From assembly GCF_025917685.1 (NCBI RefSeq), contig NZ_CP089518.1, positions 2,295,001 through 2,359,000 on the forward strand: a DNA stretch of 64,000 bases, given 5' to 3'. This stretch comes from Bacillus cereus. GTDB taxonomy: Bacteria > Bacillota > Bacilli > Bacillales > Bacillaceae_G. The position numbers and the translations under genes were made by a program. Of this stretch, positions 16,427-25,341 are shown one piece after another. Under the pieces are notes generated by a model. The model had not been told where the DNA came from. It searched no databases and saw only the letters and a program-made list of their open reading frames with translations. How positions within the stretch are numbered: position 1 is the first letter of the stretch; the number at the start of each line of letters is the position of its first letter.

Positions 16427-17071
16427 ATGAAGTTTCATGTAATTGACAGAGAAAATTGGAATAGAGAGCAGTATTTTGAACATTATTTAAAATTAAAGTG
16501 TTCGTTTAGTATGACAGCGAATGTTGATATTACGATGATGCTAGAGGAAATACATCAAAAGGAAATTAAATTTTATCCGACTTTTATTTATATAATTTCT
16601 AGAGTGATAAATAAACATAAAGAATTTCGAACATGTTTTAATGATGAAGGAGTTTTAGGGTATTGGGAGGAAATGATACCTAGTTATACAATCTTTCATA
16701 AAGATGATAAATCTTTTTCAAGTATATGGACGGATTATTCTAGCGATTTCCACATTTTCTATAAAAACTATGAAGAGGATATGAGATGTTATGCTAATGT
16801 TCATGGTTTATTTACGAAAGAAAATATTCCGCCAAATGTTTTTCCGATTTCTAGTATACCTTGGACTAGTTTTACAGGATTTAATTTAAATATTAATAAT
16901 GATGGTGATTTTTTATTACCAATTATTACTTGTGGGAAATATTTCAATGATCGAAGCAGGGTTATGCTACCTGTTTCATTGCAAGTACATCATGCGGTTT
17001 GTGATGGATATCATGCGAGTCGATTTATAGAGGATTTACAGGAGCTAGCTAATACTTGTAACCTTAAGTAA
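16427..17071 (+). CDS. cat: Chloramphenicol O-acetyltransferase, type A
   Basis: 214 residues, the normal CAT length. The catalytic histidine lies in the canonical motif VSLQVHHAVCDGYH near the C-terminus, and other family features are NWNREQYFEHY, FYPTFIYIISRVIN and SSIPWTSFTGFNL. The enzyme transfers acetyl from acetyl-CoA to the 3-hydroxyl of chloramphenicol in the cytoplasm and so gives resistance. ATG 16427 is eight bases after GGAGG. Upstream leader peptide and hairpin indicate induction by chloramphenicol through translational attenuation. Codon use resembles the neighbours; no mobile element is adjacent, so it looks chromosomal. Confidence 0.93.
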   Translation: MKFHVIDRENWNREQYFEHYLKLKCSFSMTANVDITMMLEEIHQKEIKFYPTFIYIISRVINKHKEFRTCFNDEGVLGYWEEMIPSYTIFHKDDKSFSSIWTDYSSDFHIFYKNYEEDMRCYANVHGLFTKENIPPNVFPISSIPWTSFTGFNLNINNDGDFLLPIITCGKYFNDRSRVMLPVSLQVHHAVCDGYHASRFIEDLQELANTCNLK

Positions 17072-17120
17072 TATCTAATTATTAATTATATAAAATTGAA
17101 AATGAATAAGCGTTAAAATA

Positions 17121-17160
17121 AAAAGAAGAGAACATATGTATATTACATGTTCTTTTCTTT
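17121..17160 (+). terminator. Terminator of the cat gene
   Basis: AAGAGAACATAT / ACATGTTCTTTT-type stem with TTCTTTTTATT. Confidence 0.7.
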
Positions 17161-17295
17161 TTATTCATTCATACTAAGTAATAGTGGAAAATATAGGTTG
17201 ATTTGTAGTTTAATAGTAAAGAGAGTGAGTGGTTTTAATTTTCTTTATTTTATAATTATTTAAGGATTCAAATGTTTTAATAGGGGGAAGGTAAA

Positions 17296-17820
17296 GTGAA
17301 ATTTATACGTATTGAAAAAGATGAAATCCTAATTAATAATATGGCAAAATTGTATTGTAAAGCATTTGAGAAAACAAATTTTACTGAAATGATTGAAAGA
17401 ATGAAAAGACATATAGAATATGCAGATTTTAAAGGTATAGTAGCAATAAATGATGAAAATGAGGTAGTTGGTTTTACTTATGGTTATCGCTCATTAGAAG
17501 GACAGTACTATAATCAATTAATGAGAGAAGCGTTAAATCTAGAACAAGCAGACGAATGGTTACAAGATTGTTTTGAATTTGTAGAGTTAGCAGTTCACCC
17601 ACAATATCGAAATGAAGGTCTTGGAATGAAATTACATAATGAATTATTAGAAGGGATTTCAAATAGAACGAGTATTTTAACAACACAAATAAACAATGAA
17701 AAAGCGCGTTCTTTATATAAAAGATTGGATTGGGTGGATGTATTAGAGCCATTTCACCCAAGTAAAAGTGATGCTCCATATGTAATAATGGGAAAAATAT
17801 TAAAGACAAAAGTAAATTAA
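17296..17820 (+). CDS. GNAT family N-acetyltransferase
   Basis: GTG 17296 behind AGGGGGAAGG. 174 residues with the GNAT core: VAINDENEVVGFTYGY (strand 4), VELAVHPQYRNEGLGMKLHN (motif A with the Q/RxxGxG acetyl-CoA loop), and the terminal NNEKARSLYKRLDW (motif B). Substrate unknown. It is followed after 55 bases by another GNAT gene in the same direction. Confidence 0.85.
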   Translation: MKFIRIEKDEILINNMAKLYCKAFEKTNFTEMIERMKRHIEYADFKGIVAINDENEVVGFTYGYRSLEGQYYNQLMREALNLEQADEWLQDCFEFVELAVHPQYRNEGLGMKLHNELLEGISNRTSILTTQINNEKARSLYKRLDWVDVLEPFHPSKSDAPYVIMGKILKTKVN

Positions 17821-17875
17821 AAACTATATCGTTCACAAAAGTTATCAGTTTATAACAATGGAGGGGAAAACAAAA

Positions 17876-18802
17876 ATGACAATAATATCTATAGAAAAAG
17901 CTACAATTTTAGATGCTGAAAAGTTAACAGAAATAATGAAAAGAACATTTGATGAAGAAGCAAAGCGATGGTTATACGCCCAAGGTGATGTAATTGATTA
18001 TAACATTCAACCGCCAGGATATTCTTCAGTTGAAATGATGAAATATTCAATTGAAGAATTGGATACTTACAAAGTGATAATGGATGAAAAAGTAATCGGG
18101 GGAATTATAGTTACAATCTCTGGTAAATCGTACGGAAGAATCGATCGTATTTTTGTAGAGCCTTTTCTTCAAGGAAAAGGAATTGGATCGCGGGTTATGA
18201 AGTTAATAGAAGAAAAATTTCCGAACATAAGGATTTGGGATCTTGAAACATCTAGTAGACAAATTAATAATCATTATTTTTATAAAAAAATGGGCTATGA
18301 AATCATTTTTAAATCTGAAGATGAGTATTGCTATGTAAAAAGAAAAAAAGTAGATGCAGGTGGAGAGAATCTAATTAAAAATAAAGATATGAAAAATGGT
18401 CAATACGAAAACTGTAATTTGGTTCATACAGAATATTATCAAGTGAACTTAAAAAATAGTGCATTTGTTGGTAGTAATATAATGCATATGAATATGAGTA
18501 ATTGTAATGTAAGTCAATCAAAGTTTAGGAATATAAACTTTAGAAGGTCTTCATATGCAGATTTAAATCTTTCTAGTAGTACATTTAATTTGGTGACATT
18601 AGGTGGAGTGCAATTCAAAAATACAAGTCTTGGAGATGAGAAGGAACCTCTTTCATTTGAAAACTGTGATTTGGAAGGTAGTACAATACATAATAGTAAC
18701 CTGAAAAATATTGAAATAGTAAATTGTGATGTAAATGGTATGAAGATAAATGGTATTCCAATAGAGAATTTGCTTGAGTTATATAATAAGGTGAAAATTT
18801 AA
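17876..18802 (+). CDS. GNAT acetyltransferase fused to pentapeptide repeats
   Basis: Start at ATG 17876, after GGAGGGG; an ATG at 17858 overlaps the ribosome-binding site. Residues 1-155 are a GNAT domain with RIDRIFVEPFLQGKGIGSRV (acetyl-CoA loop QGKGIG) and NNHYFYKKMGYE. Residues 165-300 are pentapeptide repeats of the A(D/N)LXX type, seen as NLKNSAFVGSN, MSNCNVSQSKFRN, NFRRSSYADLNLSS, SFENCDLEGSTIHNSNLKN, which fold as a right-handed quadrilateral helix. Such helices mimic DNA or act as protein surfaces. The two-domain arrangement is unusual; function unknown. Confidence 0.85.
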   Translation: MTIISIEKATILDAEKLTEIMKRTFDEEAKRWLYAQGDVIDYNIQPPGYSSVEMMKYSIEELDTYKVIMDEKVIGGIIVTISGKSYGRIDRIFVEPFLQGKGIGSRVMKLIEEKFPNIRIWDLETSSRQINNHYFYKKMGYEIIFKSEDEYCYVKRKKVDAGGENLIKNKDMKNGQYENCNLVHTEYYQVNLKNSAFVGSNIMHMNMSNCNVSQSKFRNINFRRSSYADLNLSSSTFNLVTLGGVQFKNTSLGDEKEPLSFENCDLEGSTIHNSNLKNIEIVNCDVNGMKINGIPIENLLELYNKVKI

Positions 18803-18961
18803 GGTATATGGTTGTTAGGTTGTTAGGATAAGATGTTTGGAAATTAAGTGTTATACCGAAATAGTTATGTAAAAATAACATAAAGAAATACAGGTAAGGA
18901 AGGATTTAATGTAGGGTTCTAGAATGATAATATATTGTTATTTATATGGAGGGGGAGGAAT

Positions 18962-19471
18962 ATGGGAATCAACATACGAGCAGTAGAAATACAAGATGCT
19001 AGAGCAATTCATCGTATATGTATACAGGATGAGGTTTTACCTTATATGGTTTTCTTACCTAGCATGCGTGTAGACGCTATGGAAAATAGAATTCGAAACT
19101 TAGCACCAAATCAATTTGAATTTGTTGCAGAGTATGACGGGGAAGTAGTAGGTTTTATTGGCTTAACACAAAGTCCGGGACGAAGATCTCATTCAGGCGA
19201 TTTATTTATTGGGGTAGACAGTGAATATCATAATAAAGGTATTGGCAAAGCACTTCTTACAAAAATGCTTGATTTAGCTGATAATTGGTTAATGTTAGAG
19301 AGAGTAGAACTTGGCGTTTTAGAAACGAATCCGAAAGCAAAAGATCTATATGAAAAATTCGGGTTTGTAGTAGAAGGGGTAAAGGTAGGGAATTTAAAGG
19401 CTCACGGAAAGTTTATAAATGAAATTATGATGAGTCGTTTTAGACCTGGTGGTTTAATTGTACATAATTAA
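18962..19471 (+). CDS. GNAT family N-acetyltransferase (YhhY/PhnO-like)
   Basis: ATG 18962 follows GGAGGGGGAGG. 169 residues; motif A is LFIGVDSEYHNKGIGKALL and motif B is NPKAKDLYEKFGFVVEG. The GVDSEYHNKGIG loop is of the type seen in RimI/YhhY-like amino-acid or peptide acetyltransferases. Stand-alone, closed by a terminator. Confidence 0.85.
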   Translation: MGINIRAVEIQDARAIHRICIQDEVLPYMVFLPSMRVDAMENRIRNLAPNQFEFVAEYDGEVVGFIGLTQSPGRRSHSGDLFIGVDSEYHNKGIGKALLTKMLDLADNWLMLERVELGVLETNPKAKDLYEKFGFVVEGVKVGNLKAHGKFINEIMMSRFRPGGLIVHN

Positions 19472-19477
19472 TATGTA

Positions 19478-19510
19478 AAAGCATGACACATCAATGTCAT
19501 GCTTTTTTTA
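19478..19510. terminator. Bidirectional terminator
   Basis: AAAGCATGACA / TGTCATGCTTT stem with T7 between a plus-strand GNAT gene and a convergent transporter gene. Confidence 0.85.
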
Positions 19511-19513
19511 TTG

Positions 19514-20401
19514 TTATTTGCGATTCGGTAGTTTCGGTTGTAATAAAAATAATGCTAATCCAATGAAAATAATTGAAATTCCTAGTGCTTGTTGTAAAGT
19601 AATGGTTTCACTCAAAATAAAATAGGCTAGAACACAAGTACCAATTGTTTCACCTAAAATACTCATTGAAATAACAGTAGCGCTCATCCATTTTAATAAC
19701 CAATTGAATATCGTTTGTCCTAAAATCGTTGCAATGAAAGCTAATCCAATAAAGGACAACCAAGTTTGTGTAGCGTAATGAATGAAAGATTGTTGCTGCG
19801 TATAAGCAAATATACCGAGAAAGCATGAGCTACTTCCATAACTAATTACCGAATATGGTATAAGAGATAAATCTTTACGAATGTGTTGACTAATGAAAAA
19901 GTAAGCTGTAATAATTCCGGCCGCCATAAATGCTAAAATATCTCCGTATAAAGCGTCGCCACTAATTTGGAAATCTTGCCAACCAATGACGATACTTCCT
20001 GAAATGGCAATGAGGCAACCGATAACCGCTCCTTTCGTAAATCTCTCTTTAAATAAAAAGTAACCACCAATCATTGAAAATAAAGGTTGTAACGTTACGA
20101 TAACTGTAGAACTTGCTACGGAAGTATATTGTAAGGATTCAAACCATAGTACATAATGTGCAGCTAAAAATAGCCCGGATAGAAATCCGAATCCCCATTG
20201 TTTTTTCGATAATGTTTTTAGTTCGTTTCGATTCCTTTTATTAAATAGTAATAACGGTAACAGAATTACTGTAGCAAATAATAATCGATAAAAAGCGATA
20301 ATCGCCGCAGGAGCATCTGCCAATTTTACAAAAATTGCTGAAGTTGATAAGGCGAATACACCGAAAAATAAGATGAAATATGAAAGAATAGGTGATTTCA
20401 A
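19514..20401 (-). CDS. EamA family DMT transporter (RhaT/YdcZ-like exporter)
   Basis: 295 residues with ten hydrophobic helices in two EamA halves; first half begins YFILFFGVFALSTSAIFVKL with FYRLLFATVILLPLL, and each half carries the ...QPLFSMIGGYFLFKERF type motif. Located in the cytoplasmic membrane, probably exporting amino acids or metabolites. Divergent from an XRE-cupin regulator with a perfect inverted repeat in the shared promoter region, so it is probably controlled by it. Confidence 0.88.
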   Translation of the reverse strand: MKSPILSYFILFFGVFALSTSAIFVKLADAPAAIIAFYRLLFATVILLPLLLFNKRNRNELKTLSKKQWGFGFLSGLFLAAHYVLWFESLQYTSVASSTVIVTLQPLFSMIGGYFLFKERFTKGAVIGCLIAISGSIVIGWQDFQISGDALYGDILAFMAAGIITAYFFISQHIRKDLSLIPYSVISYGSSSCFLGIFAYTQQQSFIHYATQTWLSFIGLAFIATILGQTIFNWLLKWMSATVISMSILGETIGTCVLAYFILSETITLQQALGISIIFIGLALFLLQPKLPNRK

Positions 20402-20455
20402 ATTCTGTCCCTCCGATAGAATGTTTATTATAATAAACTTAATAAGATATAATGT

Positions 20456-20533
20456 ACAAAGGTAAGTATATAAGACCCTGAGACGATAGGAAAGGATTAG
20501 TTGCCTTTGTTTAGTATGTCAGCACAAAGGCAA
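20456..20533. promoter_or_regulatory. Candidate XRE-cupin operator
   Basis: TTGCCTTTGT (20501-20510) and ACAAAGGCAA (20524-20533) are a perfect 10-bp inverted repeat; a third half-site ACAAAGGTAA lies at 20456-20465. All are between the divergent transporter and regulator genes. Confidence 0.6.
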
Positions 20534-20572
20534 TGAAACATGCAATATGATGGACGAAAGGAAGTTTTTACT

Positions 20573-21133
20573 ATGATACATGATAGACTCGGACAAACTG
20601 TATTAAGTTATCGTAAGAAAAATAAGATGACAATTCGTGAATTTGCTGATTATGCAGGGATTAGTACTTCACTAATTAGTCAAATTGAACGAGGATATGC
20701 GAACCCTTCTTTAAGTGTATTAGAATTAATTGCGAAAGCATTAAATGTACCGTTATTTACACTTTTTATTAATGAGATTGATACAGATTCACTCATTTCT
20801 AAGAAAAAAGATCGAAAAAAAGTATATCGGGAAAATAATGATCACATTGTATATGATGTATTAACACCGGATTTTATGAAAGCGCGTATTGAAATGTTGA
20901 TGATGGATTTAAATAAAAAAGCAAGCACAACGGAAAGTCACTATTCACATGAAGAAAAGGAAGAGATTGCGGTTGTCATGAAAGGGGAAGTGTATGTGGA
21001 ATTAGAAGGAAAAGAATATTTTTTAGAAGAAGGTGATGTTGTACGTATCCCACCAAACGTGAAGCATCGATTTTTGAATAAAAGTAATGAATCGAATCAC
21101 ATTTTATTTGTATTAACGCCATCTTTAGGATGA
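20573..21133 (+). CDS. XRE-cupin transcriptional regulator
   Basis: ATG 20573 with AAGGAAG upstream. Residues 5-65 are an XRE helix-turn-helix (KMTIREFADYAGISTSLISQ, IERGYANPSLSVLELI); residues 105-185 are a cupin barrel (SHYSHEEKEEIAVVMKGEVY, EEGDVVRIPPNVKHRFLN), which binds a small ligand. This two-domain arrangement is common for regulators of amine or sugar transport. Divergent from an EamA exporter that shares its promoter region, and followed after 33 bases by an unknown gene that may be in the same operon. Confidence 0.9.
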   Translation: MIHDRLGQTVLSYRKKNKMTIREFADYAGISTSLISQIERGYANPSLSVLELIAKALNVPLFTLFINEIDTDSLISKKKDRKKVYRENNDHIVYDVLTPDFMKARIEMLMMDLNKKASTTESHYSHEEKEEIAVVMKGEVYVELEGKEYFLEEGDVVRIPPNVKHRFLNKSNESNHILFVLTPSLG

Positions 21134-21166
21134 GTACAAAATGAGTTTTATAATGGGGGATAGAAA

Positions 21167-22114
21167 ATGGAAGATAAAAGTGTTTTAAAAGGCGGCCTTT
21201 CAATTATTTCTCAATGCAAAAAACAAACAAATGATATTTGGCATGCACATTACGGGGCAGCTGCAATTGCTAGTTATTTTTTCATGAAAGATAATAATAT
21301 TGAGGAAGAGATAGCTCGCAATATGCATTCTCATACAAAAATGATGCTGAACAAGCAAAACTTAGATGAAATCATCGATAGTAAAGAAGAAATTGATTTT
21401 CAAAGTGCCGAAAAAATGATAATAAAATCATTGGAACATACAATTGATGAACTTCATTGGGTGGGGCATAATGTTATTTATGCGGCATTAAGTTTATTAG
21501 CTATGAAAGAACTACAAAAATGGGGCGATAATCAAGCAATAGAAGGGATAACGGACCTTATATTATCATTTCAAAAAACAATTCCCGGTAGATCGTGGAT
21601 TGGTTTTACGACGAAGGAAGTAAAACAATTAAGTATAAAAGATGAGATACGAAGTGAATTAAGAAATCCAAAACAATTATCTAAGTTTATTTTAAATGAA
21701 CTATCGGAGTTTAAGAGTATTTATAGAGCAGAATCACATCATGATTTAATTGGCCATATGCTTACTTTTTCCCACGCAATTAATATAATGTATGATTTAG
21801 GATATAAAGATATATTTCAAAGAGGAATACGTCCACTTTTAAAACTAGTATACGTATTGCGTGCTAGTAAAAATATTATGCTGAATATTGAAATAAATAT
21901 ACATTCACCTATAGATCATTTACCTTTAATTGAATCTAAACGTGCTCACGTATTACCAACGGAAAATCAATTTTGGCTAAAAGACTATAGTAAATTCGAT
22001 TGGGATTTTGGACATATTTTCAAATTTTCATATAGTTATTTTGATCATATAAAGAGAATTCCGGAATATAAAGATATAACATTAGAGAAATTCCGATTTG
22101 TTATTAATACGTAA
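21167..22114 (+). CDS. Hypothetical helical protein
   Basis: 315 residues, not recognised. ATG 21167 with GGGGGATAGAAA upstream. Predicted largely helical with paired hydrophobic/histidine stretches: DIWHAHYGAAAIASYFFM, DELHWVGHNVIYAALSLLAM, DLIGHMLTFSHAINIM. The repeated His-rich helices might bind metal or haem, or resemble a diiron or questin-oxidase-like scaffold, but I cannot support any. It follows the XRE-cupin gene closely (33 bases), suggesting co-transcription and a role related to its ligand. Confidence 0.6.
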   Translation: MEDKSVLKGGLSIISQCKKQTNDIWHAHYGAAAIASYFFMKDNNIEEEIARNMHSHTKMMLNKQNLDEIIDSKEEIDFQSAEKMIIKSLEHTIDELHWVGHNVIYAALSLLAMKELQKWGDNQAIEGITDLILSFQKTIPGRSWIGFTTKEVKQLSIKDEIRSELRNPKQLSKFILNELSEFKSIYRAESHHDLIGHMLTFSHAINIMYDLGYKDIFQRGIRPLLKLVYVLRASKNIMLNIEINIHSPIDHLPLIESKRAHVLPTENQFWLKDYSKFDWDFGHIFKFSYSYFDHIKRIPEYKDITLEKFRFVINT

Positions 22115-22279
22115 TATAGTGAATGATCTGTATAAAGGGGCTAAATTTAAAATTTCTTTGTTGATAGTATATTATTTTTATATTTGTAAGATTTTACATG
22201 CGCATTTTACTTTTACTAATTATGTAAGTAGGCTATACTAAAATACATACATTTTATTATTGGAGAGAAATAAAACGAC

Positions 22280-22429
22280 ATGGAATTAGTAAAGCTAGAA
22301 AAAGTAATTGAAGTGAAAAAAGAAGAATTATTGAATCTAGTTTCAAATTATGGACTTCAGCATGAAAAAGTAATAGAGCTCAGCCAAGAAATAGACAAAT
22401 TAATAAATTGGTTTATGTTTTTAAAATAG
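22280..22429 (+). CDS. Spo0E-like sporulation regulatory peptide
   Basis: 49 residues, short and easily missed. The C-terminal half reads VIELSQEIDKLINWFM, matching the Spo0E signature (S-Q-E-L-D, here SQEID) preceded by an amphipathic helix with EELLNLVSNYGLQH. Members dephosphorylate Spo0A~P and so restrain sporulation. The ribosome-binding site (GGAGAG) is about 14 bases from ATG 22280, rather far, so expression may be low or the start unusual. Confidence 0.75.
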   Translation: MELVKLEKVIEVKKEELLNLVSNYGLQHEKVIELSQEIDKLINWFMFLK

Positions 22430-22543
22430 AAAGAACTATGACGTGGTTTGAATATGTTATAGTTCTTTTTTATTTGGAAATTCAAAAGTATATTCGATAT
22501 ACTGTTAATAAACGGAATATTCAATTTGGAAAGAGGGTAATTA

Positions 22544-23272
22544 ATGATTTTACATACGCATATTTCAGGCGAAGGGGAACCAATTGTGCTTCTACATTCT
22601 GGTGGTATGACGGGTTTAGTAGAGTTTGAAGAACAAGTGAAATTTTTTAAAGAAAAACAATATAAAGTAATTCGTCCTGATTTGAGAGGACATGGAGAAT
22701 CAGGAGGTACATTAGATAATTATTTTCTGTGCTCTGCTGATGATTTAAATGATACGCTAGAACATTTGCGAATTAATAGTTGTCATATAGCGGGTGTTTC
22801 ACTAGGGGGATTAGCCGTTTTATTATTTGCAAAAAAATATCCAGATAAAGTGAAAACATTAACCTTTTCAGGTGTTTTTCCAGTTAAGCGAGATAATTGG
22901 GAAGAGTCTCAGGAGTATGAAGCAAAGTGTCATCAACAGTTGATGGAAAATGAAGAAGTTGTAACTTATATGAATCAAATTCATGTAAAAAGTGATTGGA
23001 AAGGATTGTTCGAATCGTGGCAAGTTAAGGATTGGTACCCATTTCATGAAACGGGTGATGTAGTTAATCTTCAAATACCTACACTGTGTATTGTCGGGGG
23101 AGATTCAGAAGATGAAGTTACAGCTGCTACAACGTTTAAACAATTAAACAAAAATATACATATTGCTGTTATTCCGTTTGCAGGTCATTTAGTACATAAT
23201 GATCAACCTAAAATGTATTCATATATATTGTCTAATTTCTTACAGAATGCACAAGCTGCTAGTCGACTATGA
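22544..23272 (+). CDS. Alpha/beta hydrolase
   Basis: 242 residues; ATG 22544 behind GAGGGTAATT. Contains HSGGMTG near the oxyanion hole, RPDLRGHGESGG, the nucleophile elbow GVSLGG (S at about residue 87), a D in GGDSEDEV and the catalytic H in FAGHLVHNDQP. So the triad is complete. The substrate is unknown; resembles 3-oxoadipate enol-lactonase/haloperoxidase relatives. HemY follows after 60 bases. Confidence 0.88.
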   Translation: MILHTHISGEGEPIVLLHSGGMTGLVEFEEQVKFFKEKQYKVIRPDLRGHGESGGTLDNYFLCSADDLNDTLEHLRINSCHIAGVSLGGLAVLLFAKKYPDKVKTLTFSGVFPVKRDNWEESQEYEAKCHQQLMENEEVVTYMNQIHVKSDWKGLFESWQVKDWYPFHETGDVVNLQIPTLCIVGGDSEDEVTAATTFKQLNKNIHIAVIPFAGHLVHNDQPKMYSYILSNFLQNAQAASRL

Positions 23273-23332
23273 TGATTTTTGGTTATAATAATAAAGGAAT
23301 TATTAATTGTATCGGTTAGGGGCGCAGCAAAT

Positions 23333-24736
23333 ATGAAAACAGTCGTTGTCATCGGTGGAGGTATTACTGGACTTTCTACTATGTTTTACTTAGAAAAATT
23401 AAAGAAGGATTATAATATAGATTTAAATTTAATCCTTATTGAGAAAGAAGAGTATTTAGGTGGTAAAATCCACAGTGTGGAAGAAAATGATTTTATTATG
23501 GAATCTGGAGCAGATTCTATCGTGGCTCGTAATGAACATGTGTTGCCACTTGTAAAAGATTTGAATTTAGAAAATGAAATGGTATATAACGAAACAGGTA
23601 TTTCTTACATATACTCTGATAACATATTACATCCAATTCCTGCTGACACTATATTTGGGATTCCTATGAGTGTTGAATCATTATTTAGCAGTACACTAGT
23701 CTCAAAAAAAGGGAAAATCGTTGCTTTAAAAGATTTTATTACGAAAAATAAAGAGTTTACGAAGGATACATCACTTGCTGTATTTTTAGAAAGCTTTTTA
23801 GGGAAAGAGTTAGTGGAAAGGCAAATTGCGCCTGTACTTTCAGGTGTATATTCTGGTAAATTGAATGAGCTTACTATGGCATCTACATTACCATATTTAG
23901 TGGATTATAAAAATAAATATGGAAGTATTATTAAAGGTTTTGAAGAGAATAAAAAACAATTTCAATCAGCAGGAAATAAAAAATTTGTATCATTTAAAAG
24001 TGGACTATCTACGATTATTAATCGCTTAGAAGAAGTGCTGACTGAGACTGTCATTAAAAAAGGTGTTGTAACGACTGCTGTAAGTAAAAAAGGTGATCAA
24101 TATGAGATTTCTTTTGCAAATCATGAGACAATACAAGCTGATTCTGTCGTTTTAGCAGCTCCGCATGATATCGCACAAACTTTATTACAGTCTAAAGAGT
24201 TAAACGAGAATTTTAATAAATTTAAAAATTCATCGCTTATAAGTATTTACTTAGGTTTTGACATACTAGATGAACAACTACCGGCTGACGGAACAGGTTT
24301 TATCGTAACGGAAAACAGTGATTTACATTGTGATGCTTGCACATGGACAAGCAGGAAGTGGAAACATACATCGGGTAAACAAAAGCTGTTAGTAAGAATG
24401 TTTTATAAGAGCACAAATCCAGTATATGAAACGATTAAAAATTATAACGAAGAAGAATTAGTACGAGTTGCTTTATATGATATTGAAAAAAGTCTTGGAA
24501 TTAAAGGTGAACCAGAAGTAATTGAAGTTACAAATTGGAAAGATTTAATGCCGAAATATCATTTAGAACATAATCAAGCAGTTCAATCATTACAAGAAAA
24601 ATTGGCTGCTCTTTATCCTAATGTATATTTAGCAGGCGCTTCCTATTACGGTGTAGGAATTGGAGCTTGTATTGGAAATGGAAAGAATACTGCCAATGAA
24701 ATAATTGCTATATTAAATGAAACGCATAATGAGTAG
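23333..24736 (+). CDS. hemY: Protoporphyrinogen/coproporphyrinogen III oxidase
   Basis: Start placed at ATG 23333 (TTAGGGG upstream), giving 467 residues; an upstream in-frame codon is less likely. N-terminal dinucleotide fold VVVIGGGITGLSTMFY for FAD, EKEEYLGGKIHSVEEND with the GG doublet, and ESGADSIVAR. The C-terminus has the second FAD contact YLAGASYYGVGIGACIGNG. This is the HemG/HemY (Gram-positive CgoX) type enzyme that oxidises porphyrinogens in haem synthesis. Not in a hem cluster here, so it may be a second copy. Confidence 0.88.
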   Translation: MKTVVVIGGGITGLSTMFYLEKLKKDYNIDLNLILIEKEEYLGGKIHSVEENDFIMESGADSIVARNEHVLPLVKDLNLENEMVYNETGISYIYSDNILHPIPADTIFGIPMSVESLFSSTLVSKKGKIVALKDFITKNKEFTKDTSLAVFLESFLGKELVERQIAPVLSGVYSGKLNELTMASTLPYLVDYKNKYGSIIKGFEENKKQFQSAGNKKFVSFKSGLSTIINRLEEVLTETVIKKGVVTTAVSKKGDQYEISFANHETIQADSVVLAAPHDIAQTLLQSKELNENFNKFKNSSLISIYLGFDILDEQLPADGTGFIVTENSDLHCDACTWTSRKWKHTSGKQKLLVRMFYKSTNPVYETIKNYNEEELVRVALYDIEKSLGIKGEPEVIEVTNWKDLMPKYHLEHNQAVQSLQEKLAALYPNVYLAGASYYGVGIGACIGNGKNTANEIIAILNETHNE

Positions 24737-24758
24737 TTTTAAAATATATAAACAAAAA

Positions 24759-24790
24759 TATCCCTCCAGCAAAAAGGAGGGATGTTTTTG
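24759..24790. terminator. Bidirectional terminator
   Basis: ATCCCTCC / GGAGGGAT stem with loop AGCAAAAA, followed by GTTTTTG, between convergent genes. Confidence 0.8.
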
Positions 24791-24792
24791 TT

Positions 24793-25341
24793 TTATTTTA
24801 CAGTAAGTATTATTTTTTTATTTGTTTTGTTATTTTGCTGAATTGTTAATGTTACCTTTCCGGATTCTTTAAAGGTGTATGGTGCTAGTTGATAAATTTC
24901 CTCAATTTTATGTTTTTCTTTTAACGTACTTGTAGATATGGACGATATAGTAGGTTTCCAATTTTCTTGTTTACCGGAAGGGTAGTCGATTTTTATTTGC
25001 GGGTGTTCTAAATGTATTGGTTCCCAAGAAACAAAATACACTTTAGTTTTCACATCTTTTTTCAGTAATTCTTCTGAGAAATAACCGAATTCGCCAATAT
25101 TACCGAAAACAGTGCGATCTTGATTTTGTAATGTAATATCTAAATGACTAGGTTGATATGTTACTGCGTGATAAATCCCGTATGAAAGAGAAAGTACGGC
25201 AGCGATTAAAATACTAATTGAAAATGTTTTTAAGCTATTTCCTTTAAAACTTGTCATCATGAAAGAATTTGGTGTGAATTTTTTTGCGAATAAAAAAATG
25301 AGTAATATAAGTAGAAGTGCTAAGCCAATGAAAATATACAT
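24793..25341 (-). CDS. Hypothetical two-helix membrane protein
   Basis: 182 residues. Hydrophobic helices at residues 2-18 (IFIGLALLLILLIFLFA) and 40-60 (FSISILIAAVLSLSYGIYH), then a soluble beta-rich domain of 110 residues outside, with TVFGNIGEFGYF and YQLAPYTFKESGKVTLTI. No known catalytic motif. GGAGGT upstream of ATG 25341. Not recognised. Confidence 0.7.
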   Translation of the reverse strand: MYIFIGLALLLILLIFLFAKKFTPNSFMMTSFKGNSLKTFSISILIAAVLSLSYGIYHAVTYQPSHLDITLQNQDRTVFGNIGEFGYFSEELLKKDVKTKVYFVSWEPIHLEHPQIKIDYPSGKQENWKPTISSISTSTLKEKHKIEEIYQLAPYTFKESGKVTLTIQQNNKTNKKIILTVK

